This document shows positions 1-6,635 of a stretch of 64,000 nt of DNA, in pieces. The notes beneath the pieces were generated by a model, which worked only from the letters and a program-made list of their open reading frames with translations, ran no database searches and was not told the DNA's origin. Numbering within the stretch: the stretch's first letter is position 1; each line of letters starts with the position of its first letter. The stretch lies in NCBI RefSeq assembly GCF_900116665.1, contig NZ_FPBK01000006.1, forward strand, positions 1 to 64,000, read 5' to 3'. The position numbers were made by a program, and so were the translations under genes. Source of the DNA: Pustulibacterium marinum. Its GTDB lineage: Bacteria; Bacteroidota; Bacteroidia; Flavobacteriales; Flavobacteriaceae.

Positions 1-326
1 GATGTCGCGAACTACTGATACAAATATGTGATGCAGAGGGGATTGAGATCTTAAAAGGAGTTGTAAGTCAAGACCATGTGCACATGCATATAGAATATGC
101 TCCTAAATATAGTATAAGCTCAATAGTGAAACAAATGAAGGGAAGAACATCAAGGAAACTTCAACAAGAGTTTAGTTCACTGGGTCATACTTACTGGGGA
201 AAACATTTTTGGGCAGTAGGTTATGGAGTGTGGAGTACAGGAAATGTAACAGACGAAATGGTAAATGAGTACCTAGAGCATCACCGTAAAGATTCTTCAG
301 ATAATTCTAATTTTATATTAGAATAG
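1..326 (+). CDS. tnpA: IS200/IS605-family transposase TnpA, 5'-truncated by the window edge
   Basis: The reading frame is open from the first bases of the window, so only the C-terminal ~107 residues are present. Visible hallmarks of a Y1 HUH single-strand transposase are the H-V-H-M-H metal-binding motif (nt 75-92), the K-G-R-T-S-R segment, the Y-W-G-K-H-F-W-A-x-G-Y stretch, and the catalytic tyrosine helix V-N-E-Y-L-E-H-H near nt 270. Such enzymes mobilise IS200/IS605 elements as single-stranded circles and act at hairpins near the ends. Two hairpins follow directly downstream and fit the right end. I see no TnpB. The family call is firm; whether the element is intact cannot be judged here. 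Confidence 0.9.
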   Translation, partial: CRELLIQICDAEGIEILKGVVSQDHVHMHIEYAPKYSISSIVKQMKGRTSRKLQQEFSSLGHTYWGKHFWAVGYGVWSTGNVTDEMVNEYLEHHRKDSSDNSNFILE

Positions 327-330
327 AAAT

Positions 331-383
331 GAGGGACTTATAGTCCCTCGTGTTATCAAACCTCTGGACTTTGAGTCCAGAGT
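331..383 (+). repeat. Tandem hairpins at the probable right end of the IS200/IS605 element
   Basis: Two perfect inverted repeats lie just after the tnpA stop. GAGGGACT (331-338) pairs with AGTCCCTC (342-349) around a 3-nt loop. CTCTGGACT (362-370) pairs with AGTCCAGAG (374-382) around a 3-nt loop. Both share the core GGACT/AGTCC. IS200/IS605 transposases recognise subterminal hairpins, so one or both may be the right-end recognition structure. They could also serve as a terminator for tnpA. Confidence 0.6.
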
Positions 384-410
384 GGTTTAGTATTTGTAGT
401 GTGGTCTATA

Positions 411-431
411 AAAAGTTGTATATTGTTCATG
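411..431 (+). promoter_or_regulatory. Promoter-like element, copy 1 of a motif found three times
   Basis: The string AAAAGTTGTATATTGTTCAT begins at 411 and recurs identically at 5378, upstream of another gene. A close variant occurs at 9738. It contains a TATATTG stretch resembling a Bacteroidota -7 box (TAnnTTTG). All three copies lie shortly upstream of an open reading frame, so I read it as a promoter. No direct proof is possible from sequence. Confidence 0.4.
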
Positions 432-478
432 ATATAAATGAGTTGTACTTTATTAAGCAAATCGAAAATCAATACCAA

Positions 479-955
479 ATGAAATCTCTATCTAATATTT
501 CTAAAAATGAATTGACAAATTTTATTAAATTAAATAAAGATTTTAAACTTGTTAATAAAGGAGAAACTACATTTATATCTATTAATAAAACGGTTAATAC
601 TGATGATGTTATACTTTTACTTGAAAAACTACGAAAAGAAAAATTTGAAATAACTTTTCACGACACACTTCACCCAACGATAAGTGATCCAGGAGCATAC
701 TTTAGTTACTCAACAGAAAAATCTGAAAATGAAAATATTTGGAGTATGACTTATGGAAACCATGGTTGGTCAGGAGGAATTTACCATATAAATCAAAAGA
801 CATTGGCAAAACAAATAACAAATTTGATTCACAAAACACCAATGAGCGAAATTCAAATAACTGATGTTTGTTTCTTATCTGATTATCCAATAAAAGACGC
901 TGAAAGCAGTACAAAAAAGGATTCCGAAATTTTTCAAATACATAATAAAAACTAA
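479..955 (+). CDS. Hypothetical protein
   Basis: Unrecognised protein of about 158 residues from the ATG at 479. The frame is open upstream to a GTG at 350, but that codon lies inside the IS end hairpins and ahead of the promoter-like element at 411, so the longer start is unlikely. A TTG at 443 is another possibility. The N-terminal half is lysine- and leucine-rich and probably helical. The C-terminal half contains Y-G-N-H-G-W-S-G-G-I-Y. There is no signal peptide or membrane segment. It stands alone between the IS end and a repeated segment. No function can be assigned. Confidence 0.55.
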   Translation: MKSLSNISKNELTNFIKLNKDFKLVNKGETTFISINKTVNTDDVILLLEKLRKEKFEITFHDTLHPTISDPGAYFSYSTEKSENENIWSMTYGNHGWSGGIYHINQKTLAKQITNLIHKTPMSEIQITDVCFLSDYPIKDAESSTKKDSEIFQIHNKN

Positions 956-956
956 T

Positions 957-1075
957 GCCAACAAACATCTAAATTAAAAAAAGTAGTCTAATAATGATAG
1001 TATAGAACTATAATTTCATCATAAGGCCTTGCTCAATTTACTATTGCAAAAGCTTGTTCTAAGAGTATGTTTGGT
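957..1075. repeat. Imperfect ~118-bp direct repeat, copy 1
   Basis: This stretch is closely similar, with scattered substitutions and small indels, to 1554-1674. Both contain the shared core TATAGAACTATAATTT followed by a TCATA..GGC segment and AGCTTGTT or TAGCTTGTT. The two copies bracket the VOC gene at 1181-1546, starting right after one stop codon and right after the next. This suggests duplication of a 3' flanking segment or a small mobile cassette. Confidence 0.6.
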
Positions 1076-1180
1076 AAAGATAATTCTTAAGAAAATCATT
1101 AATTTTCAAACCTTAACTGACGCTTATAAGTGACCTTTTTGTGTAATATTACCATAAAATTTATCCAAAATTGAAGAGAT

Positions 1181-1546
1181 ATGAAATTAAAAAATCTTCG
1201 TCCCATGATTTGGACTGACAAATTTGATGAAACCATAGACTTCTACACAAAAATTATAGGATTTATAGTTGGCGAAAGAAATGATGACTGGGGTTGGGCT
1301 TCTTTATATAAGGACGAAGTAGAAATTATGATTGCTAAGCCTAATGAACATACACCTTTTGAAAAACCGATTTTTACGGGGAGCTTTTATTTCAACACCG
1401 ACCAAGTAGACGAACTGTGGGAAGAATTAAAAGATATAGCAAAAATCTGTTATGAGATTGAAAATTTTGAATGGGAAATGCGAGAATTTGCCATTTATGA
1501 CAATAATGGATATTTGTTACAGTTTGGACAAGATTTGGAAAAATGA
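1181..1546 (+). CDS. VOC-superfamily (glyoxalase/bleomycin-resistance fold) protein
   Basis: A 121-residue protein with the vicinal-oxygen-chelate layout. The N-terminal beta-alpha unit reads R-P-M-I-W-T-D-x-F-D-E-T-I-D-F-Y, followed by G-F-x-V-G-E, a central Y-x-D-E-V-E-I-M-I strand, and the closing strand F-A-I-Y-D-N-N-G-Y-L-L-Q-F-G. The length fits a single two-module VOC domain. The substrate cannot be told from sequence; members include glyoxalase-like, dioxygenase-like and drug-sequestering proteins. The ATG at 1181 follows an AAGAGAT stretch. The gene stands alone and is flanked by the two copies of the ~118-bp repeat, which hints that it was acquired or duplicated as a cassette. Confidence 0.8.
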   Translation: MKLKNLRPMIWTDKFDETIDFYTKIIGFIVGERNDDWGWASLYKDEVEIMIAKPNEHTPFEKPIFTGSFYFNTDQVDELWEELKDIAKICYEIENFEWEMREFAIYDNNGYLLQFGQDLEK

Positions 1547-1553
1547 AAGCCAG

Positions 1554-1674
1554 CTCACAACAAAGATCTGAGTTAAAAAACAAGTCTCATAAGGATACTA
1601 TAGAACTATAATTTTATCATAGGCTTTTGCTGATTTTGCTATAGCAATAGCTTGTTTTAAGAGTTTGTTTGTTA
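1554..1674. repeat. Imperfect ~118-bp direct repeat, copy 2
   Basis: Second copy of the segment at 957-1075. It begins just after the VOC stop codon, and the two copies remain alignable along their whole length. A 65-codon open frame at 1665-1862 starts at its end but has no protein-like features. I see no other feature between this repeat and the regulator start at 1865. Confidence 0.6.
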
Positions 1675-1864
1675 CTATGTTGTTTTGCCAACGACGATAC
1701 TCCAGCGCGCATATAGAACCACCTTTTAGCTATTCTGTTACTGGGCTAAGAGGAAGTTTTAAAATCTATTTGGAATTAGCGAAACCCAAAGGTTTGTGTA
1801 TATTTATACAATGTATTAGCCATCATTCCAAGAAAATGACCAATGCCTTAAGAACTAATTAAAA

Positions 1865-2596
1865 ATGAATGAAATTGATCTTAAAAGAATTTCAAGACTA
1901 ACAGCTATTCTAACACAGTTACAAACAAAACGTCTTTTGACGGCAACAGAGTTGGCAGACAAATTTGCTGTTAGTGTACGTACCATTTACAGAGACATCA
2001 AAGCATTGGAACAAGCTGGAGTTCCTATTTTAACCCAAGAAGGTAAAGGTTATACTTTAATGGAAGGATATAAAATTCCTCCTGTGATGTTTTCGGAAAG
2101 TGAAGCCAATGCCTTGATTACAGTAGAACAATTAGTGGTTAAAAACAGAGATAGCTCACTTATTAAAGAATACCAGGAAGCCATCAACAAGATAAAAGCA
2201 GTTTTACGATATTCTACCAGAGAAAAAACAGCATTATTATCACAGCGATTGGCTGTTAGTCCTGCCATATCGGGCGTAAATACAAGTAATTCACTAATGT
2301 TAATTCAAAATGCTTTGACAAACTTTCAAGTGCTTCGTATCACGTATCAACGAGAAGATGAAAACAAAAAATCAGAAAGACTCATAGAACCTTTTGCTTT
2401 GTATTACAGTTTGCAGGAGAATTGGACACTGATTGCTTATTGTAGGTTAAGAAAAGATTACAGAATGTTTCGGCTAGATAGAATACAGACAATTTATCAA
2501 ACGGAGTTAATATTCAAACCTCATACGCTCACATTACAGGAGTATTTGGCTGAAAAAGAAAAAAATTTCAAGACCCCTGACACACTGTTGTCATGA
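1865..2596 (+). CDS. YafY-family transcriptional regulator (HTH plus WYL domain)
   Basis: A 243-residue regulator. Residues ~8-60 form a DeoR/HTH_11-type winged helix (A-T-E-L-A-D-K-F-A-V-S-V-R-T-I-Y-R-D-I-K-A-L). Residues ~135-220 form a WYL-type ligand-sensing domain containing E-P-F-A-L-Y-Y-S and W-T-L-I-A-Y-C-R-L-R-K-D-Y-R-M-F-R-L-D-R-I. WYL proteins of this type usually act as effector-responsive repressors or activators. A VOC gene begins 40 bp after its stop on the same strand, and YafY-VOC pairs are common in Bacteroidota. The regulator therefore probably controls that gene and itself. The ATG at 1865 gives a full-length protein. The effector is unknown. Confidence 0.85.
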   Translation: MNEIDLKRISRLTAILTQLQTKRLLTATELADKFAVSVRTIYRDIKALEQAGVPILTQEGKGYTLMEGYKIPPVMFSESEANALITVEQLVVKNRDSSLIKEYQEAINKIKAVLRYSTREKTALLSQRLAVSPAISGVNTSNSLMLIQNALTNFQVLRITYQREDENKKSERLIEPFALYYSLQENWTLIAYCRLRKDYRMFRLDRIQTIYQTELIFKPHTLTLQEYLAEKEKNFKTPDTLLS

Positions 2597-2636
2597 CCTG
2601 AATTTACTTTTGCTCTAGAATTTAAATCCCTAAAAA

Positions 2637-3047
2637 ATGAGTTTAGTATCCATTCGTATTATTACTACCGATGTAAAAGGTTTGGTAAAATTTTATGAGA
2701 AAGTTACAGGTATGCCAATAGTGCAATACACACCTGATTTTGCAGAGCTACAAACAAAAACAGCCACCTTGGCTATAGGAAGTACCAAAACATTGCGTTT
2801 TTTTGGTGGAGAAGCTGTGGCTCAGGCTTCAAAAAATCGCAGCGCTATTATAGAGTTTTTGGTAGATGACGTAGAAAAAGACTATGAAAGATTGGCTGAT
2901 TTCTTAGAACCCTATATGGTTCAAAAACCTACAACAATGCCGTGGGGAAACAAATCGCTTTTATTCCGTGACCCTGACGGTAATTTAGTCAACCTCTTTA
3001 CACCAACGACTCCAGAAACTATTAAGAAATTTGAAAGTAAGCAATAG
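2637..3047 (+). CDS. VOC-family protein (glyoxalase fold)
   Basis: A 136-residue vicinal-oxygen-chelate protein. It shows I-T-T-D-V-x-x-L-V-K-F-Y-E-K-V-T-G, a middle F-L-V-D-D-V segment, and the terminal W-G-N-K-S-L-L-F-R-D-P-D-G-N-L-V-N-L-F-T signature, whose strand carries the usual metal-ligand region. It lies 40 bp downstream of the YafY/WYL regulator and is likely co-transcribed. A probable role is binding or converting a small reactive or toxic molecule sensed by the regulator, but the substrate is not predictable. An imperfect terminator hairpin follows about 20 bp after the stop. Confidence 0.85.
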   Translation: MSLVSIRIITTDVKGLVKFYEKVTGMPIVQYTPDFAELQTKTATLAIGSTKTLRFFGGEAVAQASKNRSAIIEFLVDDVEKDYERLADFLEPYMVQKPTTMPWGNKSLLFRDPDGNLVNLFTPTTPETIKKFESKQ

Positions 3048-3067
3048 GTGTTAATTACCATTGGAGT

Positions 3068-3103
3068 AGACGGCCGTGAACAATAGGTCACGGTGCGTCT
3101 TTT
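3068..3103 (+). terminator. Probable terminator of the YafY-VOC operon
   Basis: An imperfect stem pairs CCGTGA (3074-3079) with TCACGG (3088-3093) and is extended by GACG/CGTC (3069-3072, 3096-3099). A short T-run follows at about 3100-3103. It lies about 20 bp after the VOC stop codon. Confidence 0.55.
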
Positions 3104-3310
3104 ATCTTTGCAAAACGATGTTACGAACATTACTAAATTGAATGTGTTAGTTTAGATTAATATCATTTAGGCTTGATCATCTTGTCAATCAGTATCGTTA
3201 TTTCCTCGGTTATTTTGAGGAATAATAAAGAGCAGCAAAACATAAGATATTTTAATTTGCCAATTACTTTTGGGAATTAAAAGCAAAAACAGGTAACAAA
3301 GACGTTAATC

Positions 3311-3379
3311 GTTGCACAACTCCTTTCTAAAACCAGAGAATAAGTTATACAAAGTCGCTCCAAAGCGGTTTCTCGTTTA
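3311..3379. repeat. Dispersed terminator-bearing repeat, copy A
   Basis: Shares with 5289-5352 and 6469-6530 the ordered blocks ACTCCTTT-TAAAAC, a variable AGAATAAGT-like block, then GTCGCTCCAAAGCG. The core is a small hairpin (GTCGCT-CCAA-AGCGG). This copy lies about 260 bp after the VOC gene. Unlike copy B it has no long T-run. Confidence 0.65.
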
Positions 3380-3609
3380 AGGGGACAGTAGTTATTCTTG
3401 GAATTGTGGGATTCTTCCATAGTCTTTTTCATGAGAAGTGTGTTTGATTGATTACCAAATGCCATTTTTAGCAAGAAATACAAAAACAAATTTATGAGCC
3501 AACCCTTTGGAAGACGGCTGTGCATGTGTAAAAATGGTGCCGTTTTACAGAAAAAATAGATTAGTGTAAGAAAATGATAGTATAAAAATCAAGATGGCAT
3601 AAAAATTTG

Positions 3610-3617
3610 TATTTTTG
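3610..3617 (+). promoter_or_regulatory. -7 promoter box of the T9SS-sorted protein gene
   Basis: TATTTTTG exactly matches the Bacteroidota TAnnTTTG consensus and lies 39 bp upstream of the chosen ATG (3656). This supports the downstream ATG over the TTG at 3629. No clear TTG -33 element is visible at the usual distance. Confidence 0.55.
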
Positions 3618-3655
3618 ATAAAATAAACTTGTTGACAAAAATTAAGACAACCATT

Positions 3656-5260
3656 ATGATAAGAAAATTATTTTTTTTTGTGCTTTCTACTATTTTTTTT
3701 AATCTAAATGCCCAAGTACAAATTTCAAATTTCACATACAACAGTGTTGAAGTATCTAACCCTGCATATCTTCAAGAGTTTAATAACAAAATTTTCTTTC
3801 CAGCAGGAAATGATGGTTCTGGTAGAGAATTATGGTCAAGTGACGGCACTTCATTAAACACAAATTTAGTTATAGATATTGAACCAGGTGAAACTAATGG
3901 TTTGACTACTTTTTTTTCAACTGAACTTAATAATGAATTATTTTTTACCGCAAAAGTTGACAATAATTATACGGGAGGTGGCGAAATATGGAAGACTAAT
4001 GGAACTGAGGAGGGCTCATCATTTGTAACTACTTTCGATGGAAGATTATATGGAATGACTACGGTTGGAAATGAGTTTTTCATGACAATAAAAACGGGTG
4101 AGAATACCTTACAAATTTGGAAATCAGATGGTACAGATTCAGGGACAATCTTGGTGAAAGATAATATTTCATTATGGAGTACGCCATCCTTTCAAGGAAG
4201 TGTGAATAACTCTTTTATTTTTACAATTCAAGTACCGTCAACAAATAATGTAAAGGTGTGGAGAAGTGACGGTACAGATATTGGAACTTTCCCGCTAACA
4301 GGAGAAATGGATGGTAATGGTTCTATGAGTACCAATGAGTTAAGTCAGTATATACATTATAATAATAAATTGTATTTTATTACACGTTCTTTTTTATATG
4401 AAACTGATGGAACTCTTAATGGAACAAACAATATTGCAAGCGTGTGGAATGCTCAGTATGATTTAGCTAACTTTGGTGATGCTATTGAGTTGAATGGTAA
4501 AATGTACTTTTCTTTTTTTTCTAGCGATTTAAAAAAGTTATCTATATATGAATCAGATGGAACTACCAGTGGAACTTCTGAAATTTATACGGTAACAAAT
4601 AACCAATATTTCTATCCTTCATATTTAAATACCCTTGGTAATAATTTGATTTTTTCTTCTGTAAATTCTAATAATGGTACATCACTTTTTTATTTGGATA
4701 GTGATACCAATTTAGTGACAGAAATACTAGAAGTAGACCAAGCACCGCAACAACCGCCAGCTTTTTTAGGAAATTATTCTGCATTATCGTTGGATAATAT
4801 AAATGATAATCTATTTTTTGTTAGTTCGCCTAAAGATACGTGGCCACAAAGAAAAGGATGGATACTAGACATAAATTCTTTAACTCTAGATCCGGTTGAA
4901 GCATTAGATAATATAGTTCATGGAGCATTTGGCCGAAAGTTAATTTATAATAATGACTTGTATTATTCTAAAAATGCTCAATTATGGAAATTAGACTCTA
5001 ATACATTAAATATTAACTCAATTAATAAAATTGAAAGTATACATTTATACCCTAACCCAGTATCTGATTTTGTTTATTTCAGTAGTCAAAATTATATTTC
5101 CCAGGCTAAAATTTATGATATGAACGGTAAATTGGTACTAGAAAAAAACATTAATTCTATTAATAAAATTAATATAGCAGGTTTAAATCCTGGTGTGTAT
5201 ATTATAAAATTTATTGGTAGAAATGGTGATATGACATATAAAAAGTTCGTGAAAAAGTAA
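3656..5260 (+). CDS. Secreted ELWxSDGT-repeat protein with type IX secretion sorting domain
   Basis: A 534-residue exported protein. The ATG at 3656 is preferred over the upstream in-frame TTG because it opens a clean signal peptide (M-I-R-K-L-F-F-F-V-L...N-L-N-A-Q). The body has about six E-L-W-x-S-D-G-T-type repeats (E-L-W-S-S-D-G-T, I-W-K-S-D-G-T, V-W-R-S-D-G-T and so on), spaced like beta-propeller blades. Such repeats occur in large secreted surface proteins of unknown binding partner. The last ~75 residues start with Y-P-N-P and end in G-V-Y-I-I-K-F with a basic tail, a type A T9SS C-terminal sorting domain. It is therefore likely attached to or released from the cell surface. The gene is monocistronic, with repeat copy B immediately after it. 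Confidence 0.85.
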   Translation: MIRKLFFFVLSTIFFNLNAQVQISNFTYNSVEVSNPAYLQEFNNKIFFPAGNDGSGRELWSSDGTSLNTNLVIDIEPGETNGLTTFFSTELNNELFFTAKVDNNYTGGGEIWKTNGTEEGSSFVTTFDGRLYGMTTVGNEFFMTIKTGENTLQIWKSDGTDSGTILVKDNISLWSTPSFQGSVNNSFIFTIQVPSTNNVKVWRSDGTDIGTFPLTGEMDGNGSMSTNELSQYIHYNNKLYFITRSFLYETDGTLNGTNNIASVWNAQYDLANFGDAIELNGKMYFSFFSSDLKKLSIYESDGTTSGTSEIYTVTNNQYFYPSYLNTLGNNLIFSSVNSNNGTSLFYLDSDTNLVTEILEVDQAPQQPPAFLGNYSALSLDNINDNLFFVSSPKDTWPQRKGWILDINSLTLDPVEALDNIVHGAFGRKLIYNNDLYYSKNAQLWKLDSNTLNINSINKIESIHLYPNPVSDFVYFSSQNYISQAKIYDMNGKLVLEKNINSINKINIAGLNPGVYIIKFIGRNGDMTYKKFVKK

Positions 5261-5288
5261 TTTGGGATAACAAAATTGATTAGCCCAA

Positions 5289-5352
5289 AATAATTCCTTT
5301 TTAAAACGAGAGAATAAGTGAACAAAGTCGCTCCAAAGCGGCTTTTTTGTTT
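5289..5352. repeat. Dispersed terminator-bearing repeat, copy B (functional terminator likely)
   Basis: Same element as 3311-3379 and 6469-6530. AAAGTCGCT (5324-5332) pairs with AGCGGCTTT (5337-5345) around a CCAA loop, with one G-T pair, and runs into six T residues (5343-5348). It starts about 28 bp after the stop of the T9SS protein gene, so it probably terminates that gene. Confidence 0.65.
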
Positions 5353-5377
5353 ATATAGATAGAGAAGGTGTGAATTA

Positions 5378-5398
5378 AAAAGTTGTATATTGTTCATG
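5378..5398 (+). promoter_or_regulatory. Promoter-like element, copy 2
   Basis: Identical over 21 bp to 411-431. It contains TATATTG, lies 33 bp upstream of the TTG start at 5431, and is the probable promoter of the next gene. Confidence 0.45.
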
Positions 5399-5430
5399 TT
5401 ATAAAGTAGTTACACCTAATTAACTCACTA

Positions 5431-5907
5431 TTGAAAAAGTTACTTTTAATAATACCATTCATTTTACTTGGAAACATTTGGCAAGTATTTGCACAGGAAA
5501 GTGAACTGAATAAATTGGAACAATTTAAAAGTATTAAACTGACTGATACGTTGTGGATTGATATTAAAAAAGGAGGATGTTTTCATGGTAGCTGGAATAA
5601 ACTAATAATCGTCAAAGTCAAGGAAGAAATTCAGTTAATTAAAATTAATGATGTTGCAAGATTTGTTTTGAAATACGACAAAAAGGCTGTTTTATATAAT
5701 GCGGAGGAAGAATGGATACGAAAAAACTTAAGAAAGATAAAAGAAGCTGAAAATGTTTTGAACATAAGCAGAGAAGAGTACATTCAAACAATAGATAAGA
5801 TAATAAATTTGATTTCAATATCTGAAAATAGTGCTTCCCGATTTAGTGGTGAATGGTCAAGCATTACGCTTTCCATGAATGATTTAAAGATGTACTTAAC
5901 GTTATAA
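5431..5907 (+). CDS. Exported protein of unknown function
   Basis: A 158-residue protein starting at a TTG codon. No ATG is available in the signal-peptide region, and the peptide M-K-K-L-L-L-I-I-P-F-I-L-L...V-F-A-Q starts exactly there, so TTG is the most credible start. The mature part has K-G-G-C-F-H-G-S-W-N and a helical, charged middle (I-R-K-N-L-R-K-I-K-E-A-E). It resembles no family I recognise. An identical promoter-like element also precedes an unrelated gene at the left edge. A four-helix membrane protein gene starts 11 bp after its stop, so the two are probably co-transcribed. Confidence 0.6.
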   Translation: MKKLLLIIPFILLGNIWQVFAQESELNKLEQFKSIKLTDTLWIDIKKGGCFHGSWNKLIIVKVKEEIQLIKINDVARFVLKYDKKAVLYNAEEEWIRKNLRKIKEAENVLNISREEYIQTIDKIINLISISENSASRFSGEWSSITLSMNDLKMYLTL

Positions 5908-5918
5908 ATAATTAATCA

Positions 5919-6440
5919 ATGAAACCCATTTGGAACACAATAAATAAAGTGATTGGATTTGTAAATCTGATTATTGGTATGATTATTTTTTATATGCTTT
6001 TTGATCTTACCAAGCACCATTTCAATACTATTCAAAGCTTATCTGAACATAACGGATTCCATAAAATTGAAACCTCTTTTTTCGATTTGATATTAGAGAA
6101 ATGGAAAATACTCTTCAATGCTACTTTGTTTACAGTATCTGGAATGCTACTACTTTCCAAGAAGAAACTTGGTTGGATTTTGAGTTACAGTTGTTGGATT
6201 GTTTCAGCTATCATTCTGTTACCCATTACCATTTATGGTATGAGAGGTGTTACAACAACACTACATGAATACGAATATTGGGATCAAGTTTATGGTGGAA
6301 TTGGGTTGTTATTTAGTTTAACCGTATTAATTCTTCTATCCCTTCAACCCATTAGAATACTACATAACATAGATAGAAATTCTTGGCTTTTGAGTTTCGG
6401 CATTGTATTACTGATATTTTTGATGAAGTCAATCATTTAA
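5919..6440 (+). CDS. Integral membrane protein of unknown function (about 4 TM)
   Basis: A 173-residue protein with four hydrophobic segments at roughly residues 8-28, 65-85, 88-108 and 125-145, plus a hydrophobic C-terminus (S-F-G-I-V-L-L-I-F-L-M-K). No catalytic motif is visible and no family was recognised. The ATG at 5919 lies 11 bp after the upstream exported-protein gene, so the pair probably forms an operon. Repeat copy C with a perfect hairpin lies about 30-90 bp after the stop and may end transcription. Confidence 0.65.
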   Translation: MKPIWNTINKVIGFVNLIIGMIIFYMLFDLTKHHFNTIQSLSEHNGFHKIETSFFDLILEKWKILFNATLFTVSGMLLLSKKKLGWILSYSCWIVSAIILLPITIYGMRGVTTTLHEYEYWDQVYGGIGLLFSLTVLILLSLQPIRILHNIDRNSWLLSFGIVLLIFLMKSII

Positions 6441-6468
6441 AAGAGTCCATACTGCAACGGTAATCATC

Positions 6469-6530
6469 GAATAACTCCTTTGTAAAACTAGCCAATAAGT
6501 TCTGGAGTCGCTCCAAAGCGACTTTGTTTT
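6469..6530. repeat. Dispersed terminator-bearing repeat, copy C
   Basis: Third copy of the element at 3311 and 5289. Its core is a perfect hairpin, AGTCGCT (6506-6512) and AGCGACT (6517-6523) around CCAA, followed by TTGTTTT. Like copy B it sits directly downstream of a gene. Confidence 0.65.
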
Positions 6531-6635
6531 AGTATAATTGAAATAGCTCTTAAACCTTAGATTGTTTTTACAAATAAACAGTTTGATGTGTTAAAATTTG
6601 TATACTTGTATTGGATTCTGTTTAATGATATAGCT

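Larger units (their letters stand above)
3103..3655 (+). other. Long intergenic stretch with an orphan -7 box and repeat copy A
   Basis: About 550 bp without a convincing gene. A perfect -7 box TATCTTTG sits at 3103-3110, but the first ATG after it (3118) opens only a 7-codon frame. This could be a decayed gene, a short leader or an unannotated small RNA. Copy A of the terminator-bearing repeat lies at 3311-3379. A minus-strand frame of 82 codons at 3277-3525 runs through the repeat and has no domain-like features, so I do not call it. Confidence 0.4.

Noticed and set aside
1665-1862. 65-codon open frame before the YafY regulator
   Set aside because: It starts inside the repeat copy, has no ribosome-binding context or domain-like features, and ends just before the regulator start. 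Probably non-coding.
3277-3525. Minus-strand 82-codon frame in the intergenic region
   Set aside because: It runs across repeat copy A and reads through the hairpin; the composition is not protein-like.
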